Assembly (NCBI GenBank): GCA_020053355.1
Contig: JAGVNI010000014.1
Coordinates: 1-64,000 of the forward strand
Reading direction: 5' to 3'
Origin: an archaeon
Lineage (GTDB): Archaea > Micrarchaeota > Micrarchaeia > Anstonellales > Bilamarchaeaceae
Length of the DNA: 64,000 bases
Shown here: positions 16,833-24,198 of the stretch, in pieces
Layout of the letters: each line of letters opens with the position of its first letter
How positions within the stretch are numbered: the stretch's first letter is position 1
The notes under the pieces: generated by a model
What the model was told of the DNA's origin: nothing
Seen by the model: the letters and a program-made list of their open reading frames with translations, nothing else
Database searches by the model: none
Position numbers and translations under genes: made by a program

Positions 16833-17534
16833 ATGAGCGGGAGAAGGAAGCTGTGCAAAGAGCCATGCCCTGACGCCGGTCGTTGCCCCCATGTACGGGA
16901 GCAAAAGGACAGGGTTCTCACGCTGACACGGCAGCTCCACGAATTCCGGAACAAGCTATTGGTAGAGGAAGGCCGGCGGGAGAATGTAGAGCAGATGCTG
17001 CTTACAGACCCCCTGACGGGCGCGTTCAACCGGAATGGGCTCCAAAAGAAGTTCCCGGAGGAGTGCTCCAAGACCGAACGGTTCAAGAGCAAAAAACTGT
17101 TCATGCTTTTTCTGGATATTGACAACTTCAAGAAGTTCAATAGCGATTTTGGCGAGGAGACCGGTGACAAGGTGCTGGTGGAAGTGGTGAAGACCATCGA
17201 GGCCGGCATAAGGGGGTATGACAGCGTCTATCGCCAGGGTGGAGAGGAGTTTATCGTCCTGCTCTCTGAGTTGAAGTCGCTGAAAACAGCCTGCCAGACA
17301 GCAGAAAGGATAAGGAAAAAGATAGAGGGCCTCGCAATCATGCCGCATACCGGTGGCCAGGTCGTCCACGTGACAATCAGCATCGGAATCGCCCGCCTTG
17401 GCTCGGGGGACAGCCTGGATACCCTGATAGACAAAGCGAACCGGGCAGAGCTGGAAGCCAAGAGGAAGGGAAAGAACAGGACATATCTCTATCTGGGTGG
17501 GGAGGTTCTGGCTGTCGAGAACATTATCCGATAA
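16833..17534 (+). CDS. GGDEF-domain protein (diguanylate cyclase-like)
   Basis: A 233-aa protein whose last ~170 residues form a GGDEF domain. DPLTGAFNRNGL, the metal-binding LFLDIDNFKKFN, GDKVLVEV and an intact GGEEF active site (136-140) are all present, so nucleotide cyclisation is plausible. Archaeal GGDEF proteins are uncommon. The N-terminus has Cys8, Cys12, Cys18 and His20, a possible zinc or redox site, then a coiled coil to about residue 55. No transmembrane segment or PAS domain is seen. No EAL or PilZ partner occurs in this window. Confidence 0.85.
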   Translation: MSGRRKLCKEPCPDAGRCPHVREQKDRVLTLTRQLHEFRNKLLVEEGRRENVEQMLLTDPLTGAFNRNGLQKKFPEECSKTERFKSKKLFMLFLDIDNFKKFNSDFGEETGDKVLVEVVKTIEAGIRGYDSVYRQGGEEFIVLLSELKSLKTACQTAERIRKKIEGLAIMPHTGGQVVHVTISIGIARLGSGDSLDTLIDKANRAELEAKRKGKNRTYLYLGGEVLAVENIIR

Positions 17535-17544
17535 TTAAAGAAGA

Positions 17545-17562
17545 TAAAAAAAAATAAAAAAA
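17545..17562 (-). terminator. T-run terminator of hppA
   Basis: On the minus strand the sequence right after the hppA stop is an almost pure T tract broken by single A residues, the archaeal U-rich termination signal. It also separates the converging GGDEF gene. Confidence 0.55.
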
Positions 17563-19557
17563 TCAAAGAAGGCTCATCGAATTCGCCAGGATGAAGGCCG
17601 CGAACACCAGCGATACGGTGTTCACCACCTTTATCAAGGCGTTCAGCGCAGGGCCGGCGGTGTCTTTCAATGGGTCGCCGACCGTGTCGCCGACCACCGC
17701 CGCCTTGTGCGTATCCGAGCCCTTGCCGCCAAGGTTGCCCTGCTCGATGTATTTCTTGGCATTGTCCCAGGCAGCGCCGGCCGTCGTCATCATGAGGGCG
17801 AGCATCAGCCCGCTGGCGATGACTCCCGCAAGGAGGCCGCCCAATGCAGCCGGACCGAAAGCCAGGCCTACAACGAGCGGCGTGAGCACGGCAAGCAATC
17901 CGGGGACAGCAAGCTCGCGGAGCGCGGTCGCGGCCGCGATGTCAACGCATTTCGCGTAATCAGCGCGCCCCTTGCCCTGCATCAGGCCCTTGATTTCCCG
18001 GAACTGCCTGCGGACTTCCTCGACAATCTGGAATGCCGCCCTTCCCACAGCGAGCATGAGCAGGCTGGAGAAGATGAACGGCAGGAGGGCTCCGATGAAC
18101 AGGCCAATAACGACAGGCGTTGACAGCAAATTGACCACCGTGAGGTGCATCGCCTCCGCATAAGCCACGAAAAGCGCGAGCGCGCCGAGCGCCGCTCCGC
18201 CGATTGCATAGCCCTTGGTCGTCGCCTTCGTCGTGTTCCCGACGGCATCGAGCGCGTCCGTCACCTTCCGGACATTTTCAGGAAGGCCGGACATCTCGGC
18301 TATTCCGCCTGCGTTGTCGGTAATCGGGCCGTATGCGTCAATCGCGATTACGATTGCGCTAAGAGAAAGCATCGAAGCGGCTGCCAGGCCGACCCCGTAG
18401 AGGCCTGCGACCTTGAACGACACGATTATCGCCGCGATAATCACGAGCGTAGGAAGGGCCGTGGACTCCATGCCTATGGCGAGGCCGGATATGATGTTCG
18501 TGCCTGCGCCTGTCGATGCGGCTTTCGCCACATCCTGAACAGGCTTGTACTCGGTCGAGGTGTAGTATTCGCTTATGACGAAAAGGAGTATCGTCACCAC
18601 GACGCCCATGATTACGGTCGCGAACAGCGACATGGCCGGCAGCTCGGTAAGCCCCAGGTTGTTCAGGTAGAAGTACGAGAACACAATCATGAGGAGCGAG
18701 CTGGCTAGTATGCCTTTGTAGAAAGCGGGCATGATTTTGTTGTCGCTGCCGATCCGGACGAAAAGCGAGCCGAGGATGCTTGAAACCACGCCCAGAGACG
18801 CGATGCCGAGGGGCACCGTGACCAGCGGGCTTCCGGCTGCGAATGTGAGGCCGATAAGCATCGCGGCGATTACTGTCACCACGAAAGATTCGAAGACGTC
18901 GGCCGCCATGCCTGCGCAGTCGCCGACATTGTCGCCGACGTTGTCAGCTATCACCGCAGGGTTGCGGGGGTCGTCTTCCGGGATGCCCTTTTCCACCTTG
19001 CCCACAAGGTCAGCCCCGACATCTGCGGCTTTCGTGTATATGCCGCCGCCCACACGGGCAAAGAGCGATATCAATGATGCGCCGAAGCCGTACCCTATCA
19101 GGGGGGCCAGGCTGCCGAAGACAGAATAAAGCACCGACACGCCGATTAGGCCAAGGCCTGCAAGGGCCATGCCTGTCACGGCGCCGCCGTTGAATGCGAG
19201 ACCGAGGGCCGGCTTCATGCCTTTCTTTGCGGCCTCAGCCACGCGCACATTGGCACGGACCGAGACCTGCATGCCGATATAGCCTGCAAGCGCGGACGAT
19301 ACCACGCCTGCAAGGAACGAAATCGCGGTCGGGATATTGACCCCGAACCCGATAAGGGCGAGAAGGACGAGCACGATTGGCGCGAGAGTCTTGTACTGCC
19401 TCATTAAGAAGGCGTTCGCGCCCTCTTCGATGGCTTTCGCGATTTCGCGCATCTTTTCGCTTCCGCCCGGCGCCTTGACCACGCGGTATGCGGTGTAACC
19501 CGCATAGAGCAGCGTTAGGACGCCTGCGCCTATTGCTAATGGGATTGCGTCTACCAT
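17563..19557 (-). CDS. hppA: Membrane-bound proton-pumping inorganic pyrophosphatase
   Basis: A 664-aa integral membrane protein with about 16 helices that couples PPi hydrolysis to ion transport. The catalytic loop GGGIYTKAADVGADLVGKVEKG, DDPRNPAVIADNVGDNVGDCAGMAADVFESF and the C-terminal DTVGDPLKDTAGPALN are all present. GNTTKATTKG carries Lys where K-dependent enzymes have Ala, so this is the K-independent, H-pumping type. GGTGA 4 nt before the ATG is a clear Shine-Dalgarno, with a TTTTTAAA box about 45 nt upstream. It suggests PPi-linked energy conservation. Confidence 0.93.
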   Translation of the reverse strand: MVDAIPLAIGAGVLTLLYAGYTAYRVVKAPGGSEKMREIAKAIEEGANAFLMRQYKTLAPIVLVLLALIGFGVNIPTAISFLAGVVSSALAGYIGMQVSVRANVRVAEAAKKGMKPALGLAFNGGAVTGMALAGLGLIGVSVLYSVFGSLAPLIGYGFGASLISLFARVGGGIYTKAADVGADLVGKVEKGIPEDDPRNPAVIADNVGDNVGDCAGMAADVFESFVVTVIAAMLIGLTFAAGSPLVTVPLGIASLGVVSSILGSLFVRIGSDNKIMPAFYKGILASSLLMIVFSYFYLNNLGLTELPAMSLFATVIMGVVVTILLFVISEYYTSTEYKPVQDVAKAASTGAGTNIISGLAIGMESTALPTLVIIAAIIVSFKVAGLYGVGLAAASMLSLSAIVIAIDAYGPITDNAGGIAEMSGLPENVRKVTDALDAVGNTTKATTKGYAIGGAALGALALFVAYAEAMHLTVVNLLSTPVVIGLFIGALLPFIFSSLLMLAVGRAAFQIVEEVRRQFREIKGLMQGKGRADYAKCVDIAAATALRELAVPGLLAVLTPLVVGLAFGPAALGGLLAGVIASGLMLALMMTTAGAAWDNAKKYIEQGNLGGKGSDTHKAAVVGDTVGDPLKDTAGPALNALIKVVNTVSLVFAAFILANSMSLL

Positions 19558-19695
19558 TTGTTCACCTTTTTGATAAAATCAGGAAATTAGATGAGCTTAA
19601 GGTTTAAAAAGAACTCGCACGGCCGAAAAGCTCCTGCTATAATAGAATGCGCTTCCAGGCACGGCCAGCTATTGCGCACTTTTACCCCAAAAGGC

Positions 19696-19715
19696 GCGCT
19701 CCGACGCGCTCCGAC
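19696..19715. repeat. Perfect 10-bp tandem repeat upstream of sepF
   Basis: GCGCTCCGAC occurs twice head to tail, about one DNA turn apart and just upstream of the TTTAAAAA TATA-like box at 19724-19731 that serves sepF. The 231-nt gap between hppA and sepF holds otherwise only the two promoters. Confidence 0.35.
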
Positions 19716-19788
19716 GATGTCAGATTTAAAAACTAATTGCATTAAAGGAAGAATCAGAGAACATTCCATGCAATTAAGTGGTGATAGA

Positions 19789-20169
19789 ATGGGACTTTTC
19801 GACAAGATTTTGGGTAAGAACGAAGAACCAGAAGTGCCTGACCTTGAAGAGCTGATGGGAACCGAGGGAGACGTTGTAAGCCCCCCTGCAGATTTCTATG
19901 TGAAGAGGGTAGACCTCAGGAACGAAGGCGACGGGGAGATGGCGCTCAAGGAGCTCGGCTCGAAGAACATCATCATCCTGAACGTGATTCCGCTCTCGAA
20001 GCAGCCAAACAGGCTCAAGGGCATCATTTCGAAACTGAAGGCGCACACCGGCCGGATAAACGGCGACATCGCGCTCCTTTCGAACGAGATGATCCTCCTC
20101 ACCCCGGCAAACGTGAAAATCGTGAAATCAAAGCCGAAGGCGAAGCCGGGCGCGACAATCATCGAGTGA
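19789..20169 (+). CDS. sepF: Cell division protein SepF
   Basis: A 126-aa protein. Its N-terminal amphipathic MGLFDKILGK is a membrane anchor, then an acidic linker and the SepF core (about 40-115: VKRVDLRNEGD, IIILNVIPLSKQPNRLKGIISKLK, GDIALLSNEMILLTP). In FtsZ-based archaea SepF is the main membrane tether of FtsZ. GGTGA at 19780-19784 precedes ATG 19789 by 4 nt; in-frame upstream ATGs (for example 19768) lack this and would bury the anchor. Confidence 0.9.
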   Translation: MGLFDKILGKNEEPEVPDLEELMGTEGDVVSPPADFYVKRVDLRNEGDGEMALKELGSKNIIILNVIPLSKQPNRLKGIISKLKAHTGRINGDIALLSNEMILLTPANVKIVKSKPKAKPGATIIE

Positions 20170-20206
20170 TTTTTTTATTTTTAATATTTTCATCCTTTTT
20201 CTCAAG
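20170..20206 (+). terminator. T-rich terminator after sepF
   Basis: Several T-runs of four to seven bases follow the sepF stop directly, consistent with archaeal U-tract termination. Confidence 0.5.
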
Positions 20207-20309
20207 AATATAAGCAGCTCTTGGTTTTTCTGTTACACGCAGTCATCATTGTCAGGACCGCGTCCCTGTCGATGGATATGTTCGGGTGGATACTGAGCAC
20301 AAATTTCAT
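20202..20309 (-). pseudogene. Possible gene remnant next to the hairpin array
   Basis: A 35-codon minus-strand ORF from ATG 20309 (inside hairpin 1) to TGA 20202. Its middle uses the GC-ending codons typical of the window and reads SIHPNISIDRDAVLTMM and on. The frame is open further upstream through the hairpins without a start. It may be the 3' scrap of a gene truncated by the hairpin array, or chance. I recognise no family. Confidence 0.2.
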
Positions 20310-20399
20310 AGAAATTTGTGCGTAGCAACCTGCACAAAGGCAGGTTGCGTGTAGCGAACCGAGTTCGCTACGAATCGGAAATCCGGTAGGATTTACGAT
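20297..20399. repeat. Array of four back-to-back hairpins
   Basis: Hairpin 1: GCACAAATTTC (20297-20307) / GAAATTTGTGC (20311-20321), 11 bp perfect, loop ATA. Hairpin 2: GCAACCTGC (20325-20333) / GCAGGTTGC (20340-20348), 9 bp, 6-nt loop. Hairpin 3: GTAGCGAAC (20351-20359) / GTTCGCTAC (20363-20371), 9 bp, loop CGA. Hairpin 4: 20374-20384 with 20389-20399, 11 pairs with one G/A mismatch, loop GGTA. Linkers are only 2-3 nt. The 320-nt gap between sepF and scpA holds nothing else clear. It could be a structured RNA, a REP/MITE-like mobile element end, or a protein-binding site cluster; no coding explanation fits. Confidence 0.75.
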
Positions 20400-20489
20400 A
20401 AGAAGGCGGGATGGGATACTGGAAAGTGCTTGAATTCTACAAGGGCAAGGGAGTAAGGGTGGAGAGTCTCCGCGCTCGTGATGCGGGGT

Positions 20490-21227
20490 TTAAGCCGATT
20501 CAGCCGGTTTTTCGGGCTTCTCCTTCGATAGGTAAATGAATATCTCCCCGAACATCTTGTCCTGCCGCAAATCCAATGAGCCGAGCTGCACGAGGTGCAG
20601 GACGCAAAGAAGCGAATATACCGTATCGCGCATGTCCGAGCCTTCGGTCAGGCGGGAAAAGAGCGACCAGCCCTCGCTGTCGGTGTTTTCCCGGATTCTC
20701 GACATGGTCAGCGCCATGTCGTTCTCGATGTTGCGCTCGCCCAAATCCATGTCGATCGTCTCGAGGATGCCGCCCCGGGGGATGCGGACGCGCTCCACCT
20801 CGTCGTATTTTATTATGCGCTCCATCTCCGAGACCAGCTCATCGAGCGTTATCTGCCGTTTCGGCGGGATGCGCGAGGATAATGTGAGTTCGGGGAGCTC
20901 TTCGGCCTCCGGGAGGCTGATTTCGCCTTCGGATGGGAAATCCGTGATGTCGGTCTGCACGCTGAGAGCTTTCAGGTAGTCGCTCTTGTATTTCAGGAGG
21001 ATGGACGCAGCGAGGATGACATTTGCCTGGACCACGAAGTCCATGCGCTCCATCTCCTTGACTTTCCGGATGAAGCCGTCGGCCAGCACGACGAGGTCGA
21101 TGTTCCAGGGGTCGATGCGGTTTGTCGCGATTAGTTCAAGAAGAATGTCTTTCCAGGTGGGTTTTGAGACCATATTCTCAATGTAGGAGAACTGCTGGAG
21201 CGACTGCAACTGCACCTGGTTCGCCAT
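20490..21227 (-). CDS. scpA: Segregation and condensation protein A (ScpA, kleisin)
   Basis: A 245-aa kleisin that bridges SMC heads. The N-terminal half has WKDILLELIATNRIDPWNIDLVVLADGFIRKV and ILAASILLKYKSDYL, the SMC-neck-binding helices. A Glu/Pro linker follows, and a C-terminal winged helix (about 165-240: DTVYSLLCVLHLVQLGSLDLRQDKMFGEIFIYL) would bind the SMC cap. No scpB or smc lies next to it. It diverges from the CBS gene; the TATA on its strand lies about 30 nt before the ATG. Confidence 0.88.
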   Translation of the reverse strand: MANQVQLQSLQQFSYIENMVSKPTWKDILLELIATNRIDPWNIDLVVLADGFIRKVKEMERMDFVVQANVILAASILLKYKSDYLKALSVQTDITDFPSEGEISLPEAEELPELTLSSRIPPKRQITLDELVSEMERIIKYDEVERVRIPRGGILETIDMDLGERNIENDMALTMSRIRENTDSEGWSLFSRLTEGSDMRDTVYSLLCVLHLVQLGSLDLRQDKMFGEIFIYLSKEKPEKPAESA

Positions 21228-21233
21228 ATATGG

Positions 21234-21263
21234 TTTATATACCTATTTACTTTATATATTTTA
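21234..21263. promoter_or_regulatory. Divergent TATA region between scpA and the CBS gene
   Basis: CTTTATATATTTT (21251-21263) lies 26-30 nt before ATG 21289 on the plus strand and, read on the other strand as AATATATAAAG, about 30 nt before the scpA ATG. GGTTTATATACC (21234-21245) is a near-palindromic second box. Both genes appear leaderless. Confidence 0.45.
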
Positions 21264-21288
21264 ACAACTGCGCGAGGCGTGGCAACTT

Positions 21289-22383
21289 ATGGAAATCGTA
21301 CGGACATTGATTCTGGACAGTTCGGATTCTCTCTCGAAGGCACTCACCAAGCTTGATGAGTCGCCTGCGGTCATCGTGACCAAGAACGGCGAGTATGCCG
21401 GGATAATCGACCACGGGTACGTGAGCCACGGCATACGCGAGCCCCATAAGGTGAAATGCGACAATGTGTTGTCCAAGCCGCCCGTGCTGCTGGAATCCGC
21501 ATCGGTATCCGAGCGCGTCGAGGCGTTCATGCTCGGCCACTTCAAGGCGCTCCCCGTGCTTGATGCGGAGAGGAAGCCGCTGGGCATAACGACGAGGGTG
21601 GAGCTTCTCAAGGACATGGTTGTGGAAAGCATGGTCCCGCAGATGAAGGTGACGGAACTGATGAGCAGCCCGGCCTTCACCATAGACGAGAACGAGACCG
21701 TAGGCGGGGCAAAAAAGGTGCTCAAGGATAATGGCACGCACCGCCTGATTGTCACAAGGAAAGGCAAGTTCATCGGCATCATCTCCACATACGACATAAG
21801 CTGGGGCGGGAAACCGAACCTGACCGGCGGCCACAAGGACATCCATATGTCCGAGCCGATAAACGTCGAGGATATGAAACTGTCGGGATTCCTGAGGCCG
21901 GACGCAACGCTTGTCAAAGAAGACGCAACGCTCGAGGAAGCAGTCAGGAGGATGATTGACAAGCGCGTTTCGAGCGTAATCGTCGTCTCGGAGAGCAAGC
22001 CGCTCGGGGTCGTTTCCGCCCTCGACATCTTCAGGAAGGTCCAGGAGATGGCGTCGGCCAAGGACGGCATCCAGATCCAGGTCTCCGGCCTCGGCCAGGA
22101 CGACGCCGCATATTTCAGCAGGATTTATCAGAAGATTGGCCATGTGCTCGAGAAGTTCGGCCAGTCGTTCAACATAAGGAACAGCAGCGTCCATGTGAAA
22201 AGCAATAAATCCACGTACGTGGTCACGGTGTATTTCGAAACCGACGACGGCCACGTGTCATTGAAAACAGAGAGGGGCACGCTGAAAGAGGGCATTGACG
22301 AGCTCGCGGATGAAGTGAATGAGATTCTCCGCAAGAAAAAAGAGCAGCGCAAGCCCAAGCCCCGGGTCACTCACGCTCGTTGA
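21289..22383 (+). CDS. Four-CBS-domain protein with a basic C-terminal domain
   Basis: A 364-aa protein. Four CBS motifs occupy residues about 1-250 as two Bateman pairs (seen as repeated LDESPAVIVTKNGEYAGII-type units and VSSVIVVSESKPLGVV). CBS pairs bind adenosyl nucleotides. Residues about 255-364 form an alpha/beta domain (IGHVLEKFGQSFNIRNSS, YVVTVYFETDDGHVSLKTERG) ending in a Lys/Arg/Pro tail, suggestive of RNA or ribosome binding. Proteins with CBS units plus a ribosome-binding domain act in archaeal ribosome hibernation; applying that here is inference. Confidence 0.72.
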   Translation: MEIVRTLILDSSDSLSKALTKLDESPAVIVTKNGEYAGIIDHGYVSHGIREPHKVKCDNVLSKPPVLLESASVSERVEAFMLGHFKALPVLDAERKPLGITTRVELLKDMVVESMVPQMKVTELMSSPAFTIDENETVGGAKKVLKDNGTHRLIVTRKGKFIGIISTYDISWGGKPNLTGGHKDIHMSEPINVEDMKLSGFLRPDATLVKEDATLEEAVRRMIDKRVSSVIVVSESKPLGVVSALDIFRKVQEMASAKDGIQIQVSGLGQDDAAYFSRIYQKIGHVLEKFGQSFNIRNSSVHVKSNKSTYVVTVYFETDDGHVSLKTERGTLKEGIDELADEVNEILRKKKEQRKPKPRVTHAR

Positions 22384-22398
22384 GGGAGGGAATATAAC

Positions 22399-22845
22399 AT
22401 GAAAGGACAGGTAAGCACGGAACTCCTGGTCATAGTGGCACTGGTGCTTCTGATATTCATACCGCTCCTGGTGCTCGTGTACCTGAAGACGGCCGAGGCG
22501 AACCAGCAGATTGCATCGTACCAGGCAGAGCTGACGGTGACAAGGCTCGCATCGCTGGCCAATTCAGTAGGAAGCCTGGGAACCAACACTTCGGTAGTGA
22601 CCGACGTTTACATCCCGGCGAACACCGAGTATCTCGCCACGAACCAATCCGGGCGAGGCGGGGAAATCGTCCTGAAGATAAATACGCCCCAGGGGACCCA
22701 GGAGCCAAGCGACATCCTGAAATACCCGGTCAGCAACCCAGGGATAGTGGTTGAAGCGACGGGCACCGGCGGCTGGGTCAAAATCAGGATAACCTCGGTC
22801 TATGAGGGCAACGAGGCGCACGTGAAAATCGAGAAGGTCGCCTGA
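22399..22845 (+). CDS. Secreted protein with class III (type IV pilin-like) signal peptide
   Basis: A 148-aa protein beginning MKGQVSTELLVIVALVLLIF. The short basic n-region, Gly-Gln-x-Ser-x-Glu cleavage site and following hydrophobic stretch are the archaeal prepilin-peptidase (class III) signature. The rest is a beta-rich, Ser/Thr/Gly-rich extracellular domain. It is probably a minor pilin or adhesin subunit. It follows the CBS gene by 15 nt and may be co-transcribed. Confidence 0.75.
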   Translation: MKGQVSTELLVIVALVLLIFIPLLVLVYLKTAEANQQIASYQAELTVTRLASLANSVGSLGTNTSVVTDVYIPANTEYLATNQSGRGGEIVLKINTPQGTQEPSDILKYPVSNPGIVVEATGTGGWVKIRITSVYEGNEAHVKIEKVA

Positions 22846-22850
22846 CCCCG

Positions 22851-22882
22851 TTTTCTTATTATTTTATTTTAATCCTTTTTTT
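22851..22882. terminator. T-rich terminator between converging genes
   Basis: Multiple T-runs follow the pilin-like gene and lie between it and the converging dihydroorotase gene. Confidence 0.45.
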
Positions 22883-22895
22883 CAGCCCGCGGCAG

Positions 22896-24089
22896 TCAGA
22901 CCAGCAGCTGGTATTTCTCGAATAGGATTTCGCCGCCCTTGACAACAGTGTGGACCTTTCCGGTCAGCTCCATCCCATCGAATGGGGTCCATTTGCATTT
23001 GGTCTCGAGTTCCGTGGCGTCCACCTTCCACTTCTTGCGGGGATCCACGATTGTGACATCCCCGATGAATCCCGCCTGGAGCTTCCCTTTTCCGGGTATG
23101 TTGAAAATATCGGCCACACGCTCGGTCATCCTCTGGGCGACCCATATCTTGTCTATCAGGCCGCGCCGGCAGCCGGTCAGCATGAGGCTGAGGCTCGTCT
23201 CGAGGCCGGGGAAGCCTGCCGCCCCGCGCTCCTTGTCCTCAACTGTATGCGGCGCATGGTCGGTGGCTATGCAGTCCACGGTGTCAAGCGCGGCCCAGAG
23301 GCCGATTTGCTTCTGCTCGCTCCGAAGAGGGGGATAGACCTTGGCATAAGGCCCCAAGCGCTCGATATCGAAGGTCGTCAGGAAGAGATGGTGGGGCGCC
23401 ACTTCGATGGTGCAGCGGGCGTACCTGCGCGCAATCTGGATTTCCTTTCCGGTCGAAGCATGCGCAAGATGGACCTTCCTCCCTAATTTCGCAGCGAGGC
23501 CGAGGGCGTTCTCCAGGTTGCTGTAAGTGTTCTTCAGGTTCTCGTCTTCATTCTCGGCGTGGTCGCAGGCATGCAGGACGACGGGCCGGTCTTTTGGGAA
23601 ATTGATGAGGTGCTTCTCCAGGGAGAAGGGCTGCCGCAGCACGAGGCCACCGGTGGTTTGGCCGAGGTACAGTTTCAGGGAGGCAGGGTCTGCTTTCTTC
23701 ACCTCGCTGAAATTGTCGTCAGTTCCCCCGAAATGGAACAGCACGTCGCACACGGCCTTCTTTTTCGCGAGCGCTATTTTCTCGTCAAGCCGCGCCTTGG
23801 TGGTGGTCGGGATGGCGTTGTTCGGCATGTCGATTACGGTGGTGAAGCCGCCGACGATTGCAGCGCGGCTCCCGGTCGCGAAATCCTCCTTGTACGTGTC
23901 CCCGGGCTCGCGCAGGTGGACATGCGGGTCGATTAGGCCGGGCAGGACGAGCATGCCGGCGGCTTTGACGGTTTCATCGCCTTTCAGGGAGTTGCCTACG
24001 CTTACTATCCTGCCGTCTTCTATCAGGATGTCCTTCTGCTCGAACCTGTCGCCTAGGAACGCCTTGCCGCCCCTGATAAGAAGGCTCAT
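22896..24089 (-). CDS. pyrC: Dihydroorotase
   Basis: Cyclises carbamoyl aspartate to dihydroorotate in pyrimidine synthesis. The 397-aa amidohydrolase has DPHVHLREPG (zinc His pair), LKLYLGQTTGG where the Lys is expected to be carboxylated, VVLHACDH and HLAHASTGKE (zinc His residues), and CIATDHAPH (catalytic Asp). It is a type I / PyrC long form as in Gram-positive bacteria and many archaea. A TTTATATTTG box at 24111-24119 (minus strand) is 26 nt before the ATG, so it is leaderless. No other pyr genes are adjacent. Confidence 0.92.
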   Translation of the reverse strand: MSLLIRGGKAFLGDRFEQKDILIEDGRIVSVGNSLKGDETVKAAGMLVLPGLIDPHVHLREPGDTYKEDFATGSRAAIVGGFTTVIDMPNNAIPTTTKARLDEKIALAKKKAVCDVLFHFGGTDDNFSEVKKADPASLKLYLGQTTGGLVLRQPFSLEKHLINFPKDRPVVLHACDHAENEDENLKNTYSNLENALGLAAKLGRKVHLAHASTGKEIQIARRYARCTIEVAPHHLFLTTFDIERLGPYAKVYPPLRSEQKQIGLWAALDTVDCIATDHAPHTVEDKERGAAGFPGLETSLSLMLTGCRRGLIDKIWVAQRMTERVADIFNIPGKGKLQAGFIGDVTIVDPRKKWKVDATELETKCKWTPFDGMELTGKVHTVVKGGEILFEKYQLLV

Positions 24090-24198
24090 AGGTGAGCAAT
24101 CGAATGATTCAAATATAAACCCATTCTTGCCGGATGCCCGTCGGCCCCGGCATCGGCTAAGAGCTCAGAACCCGAATCCCAAAACTCAAAACCCGGAA

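Noticed and set aside
19591-19788. N-terminal extension of SepF by 66 codons
   Set aside because: It crosses the TATA box and tandem repeat, is AT-rich, and would bury the membrane-anchor helix; the Shine-Dalgarno supports 19789.
20297-20399. CRISPR array or intrinsic terminator
   Set aside because: The four hairpins differ in sequence, there are no spacers, and no T-run follows them.
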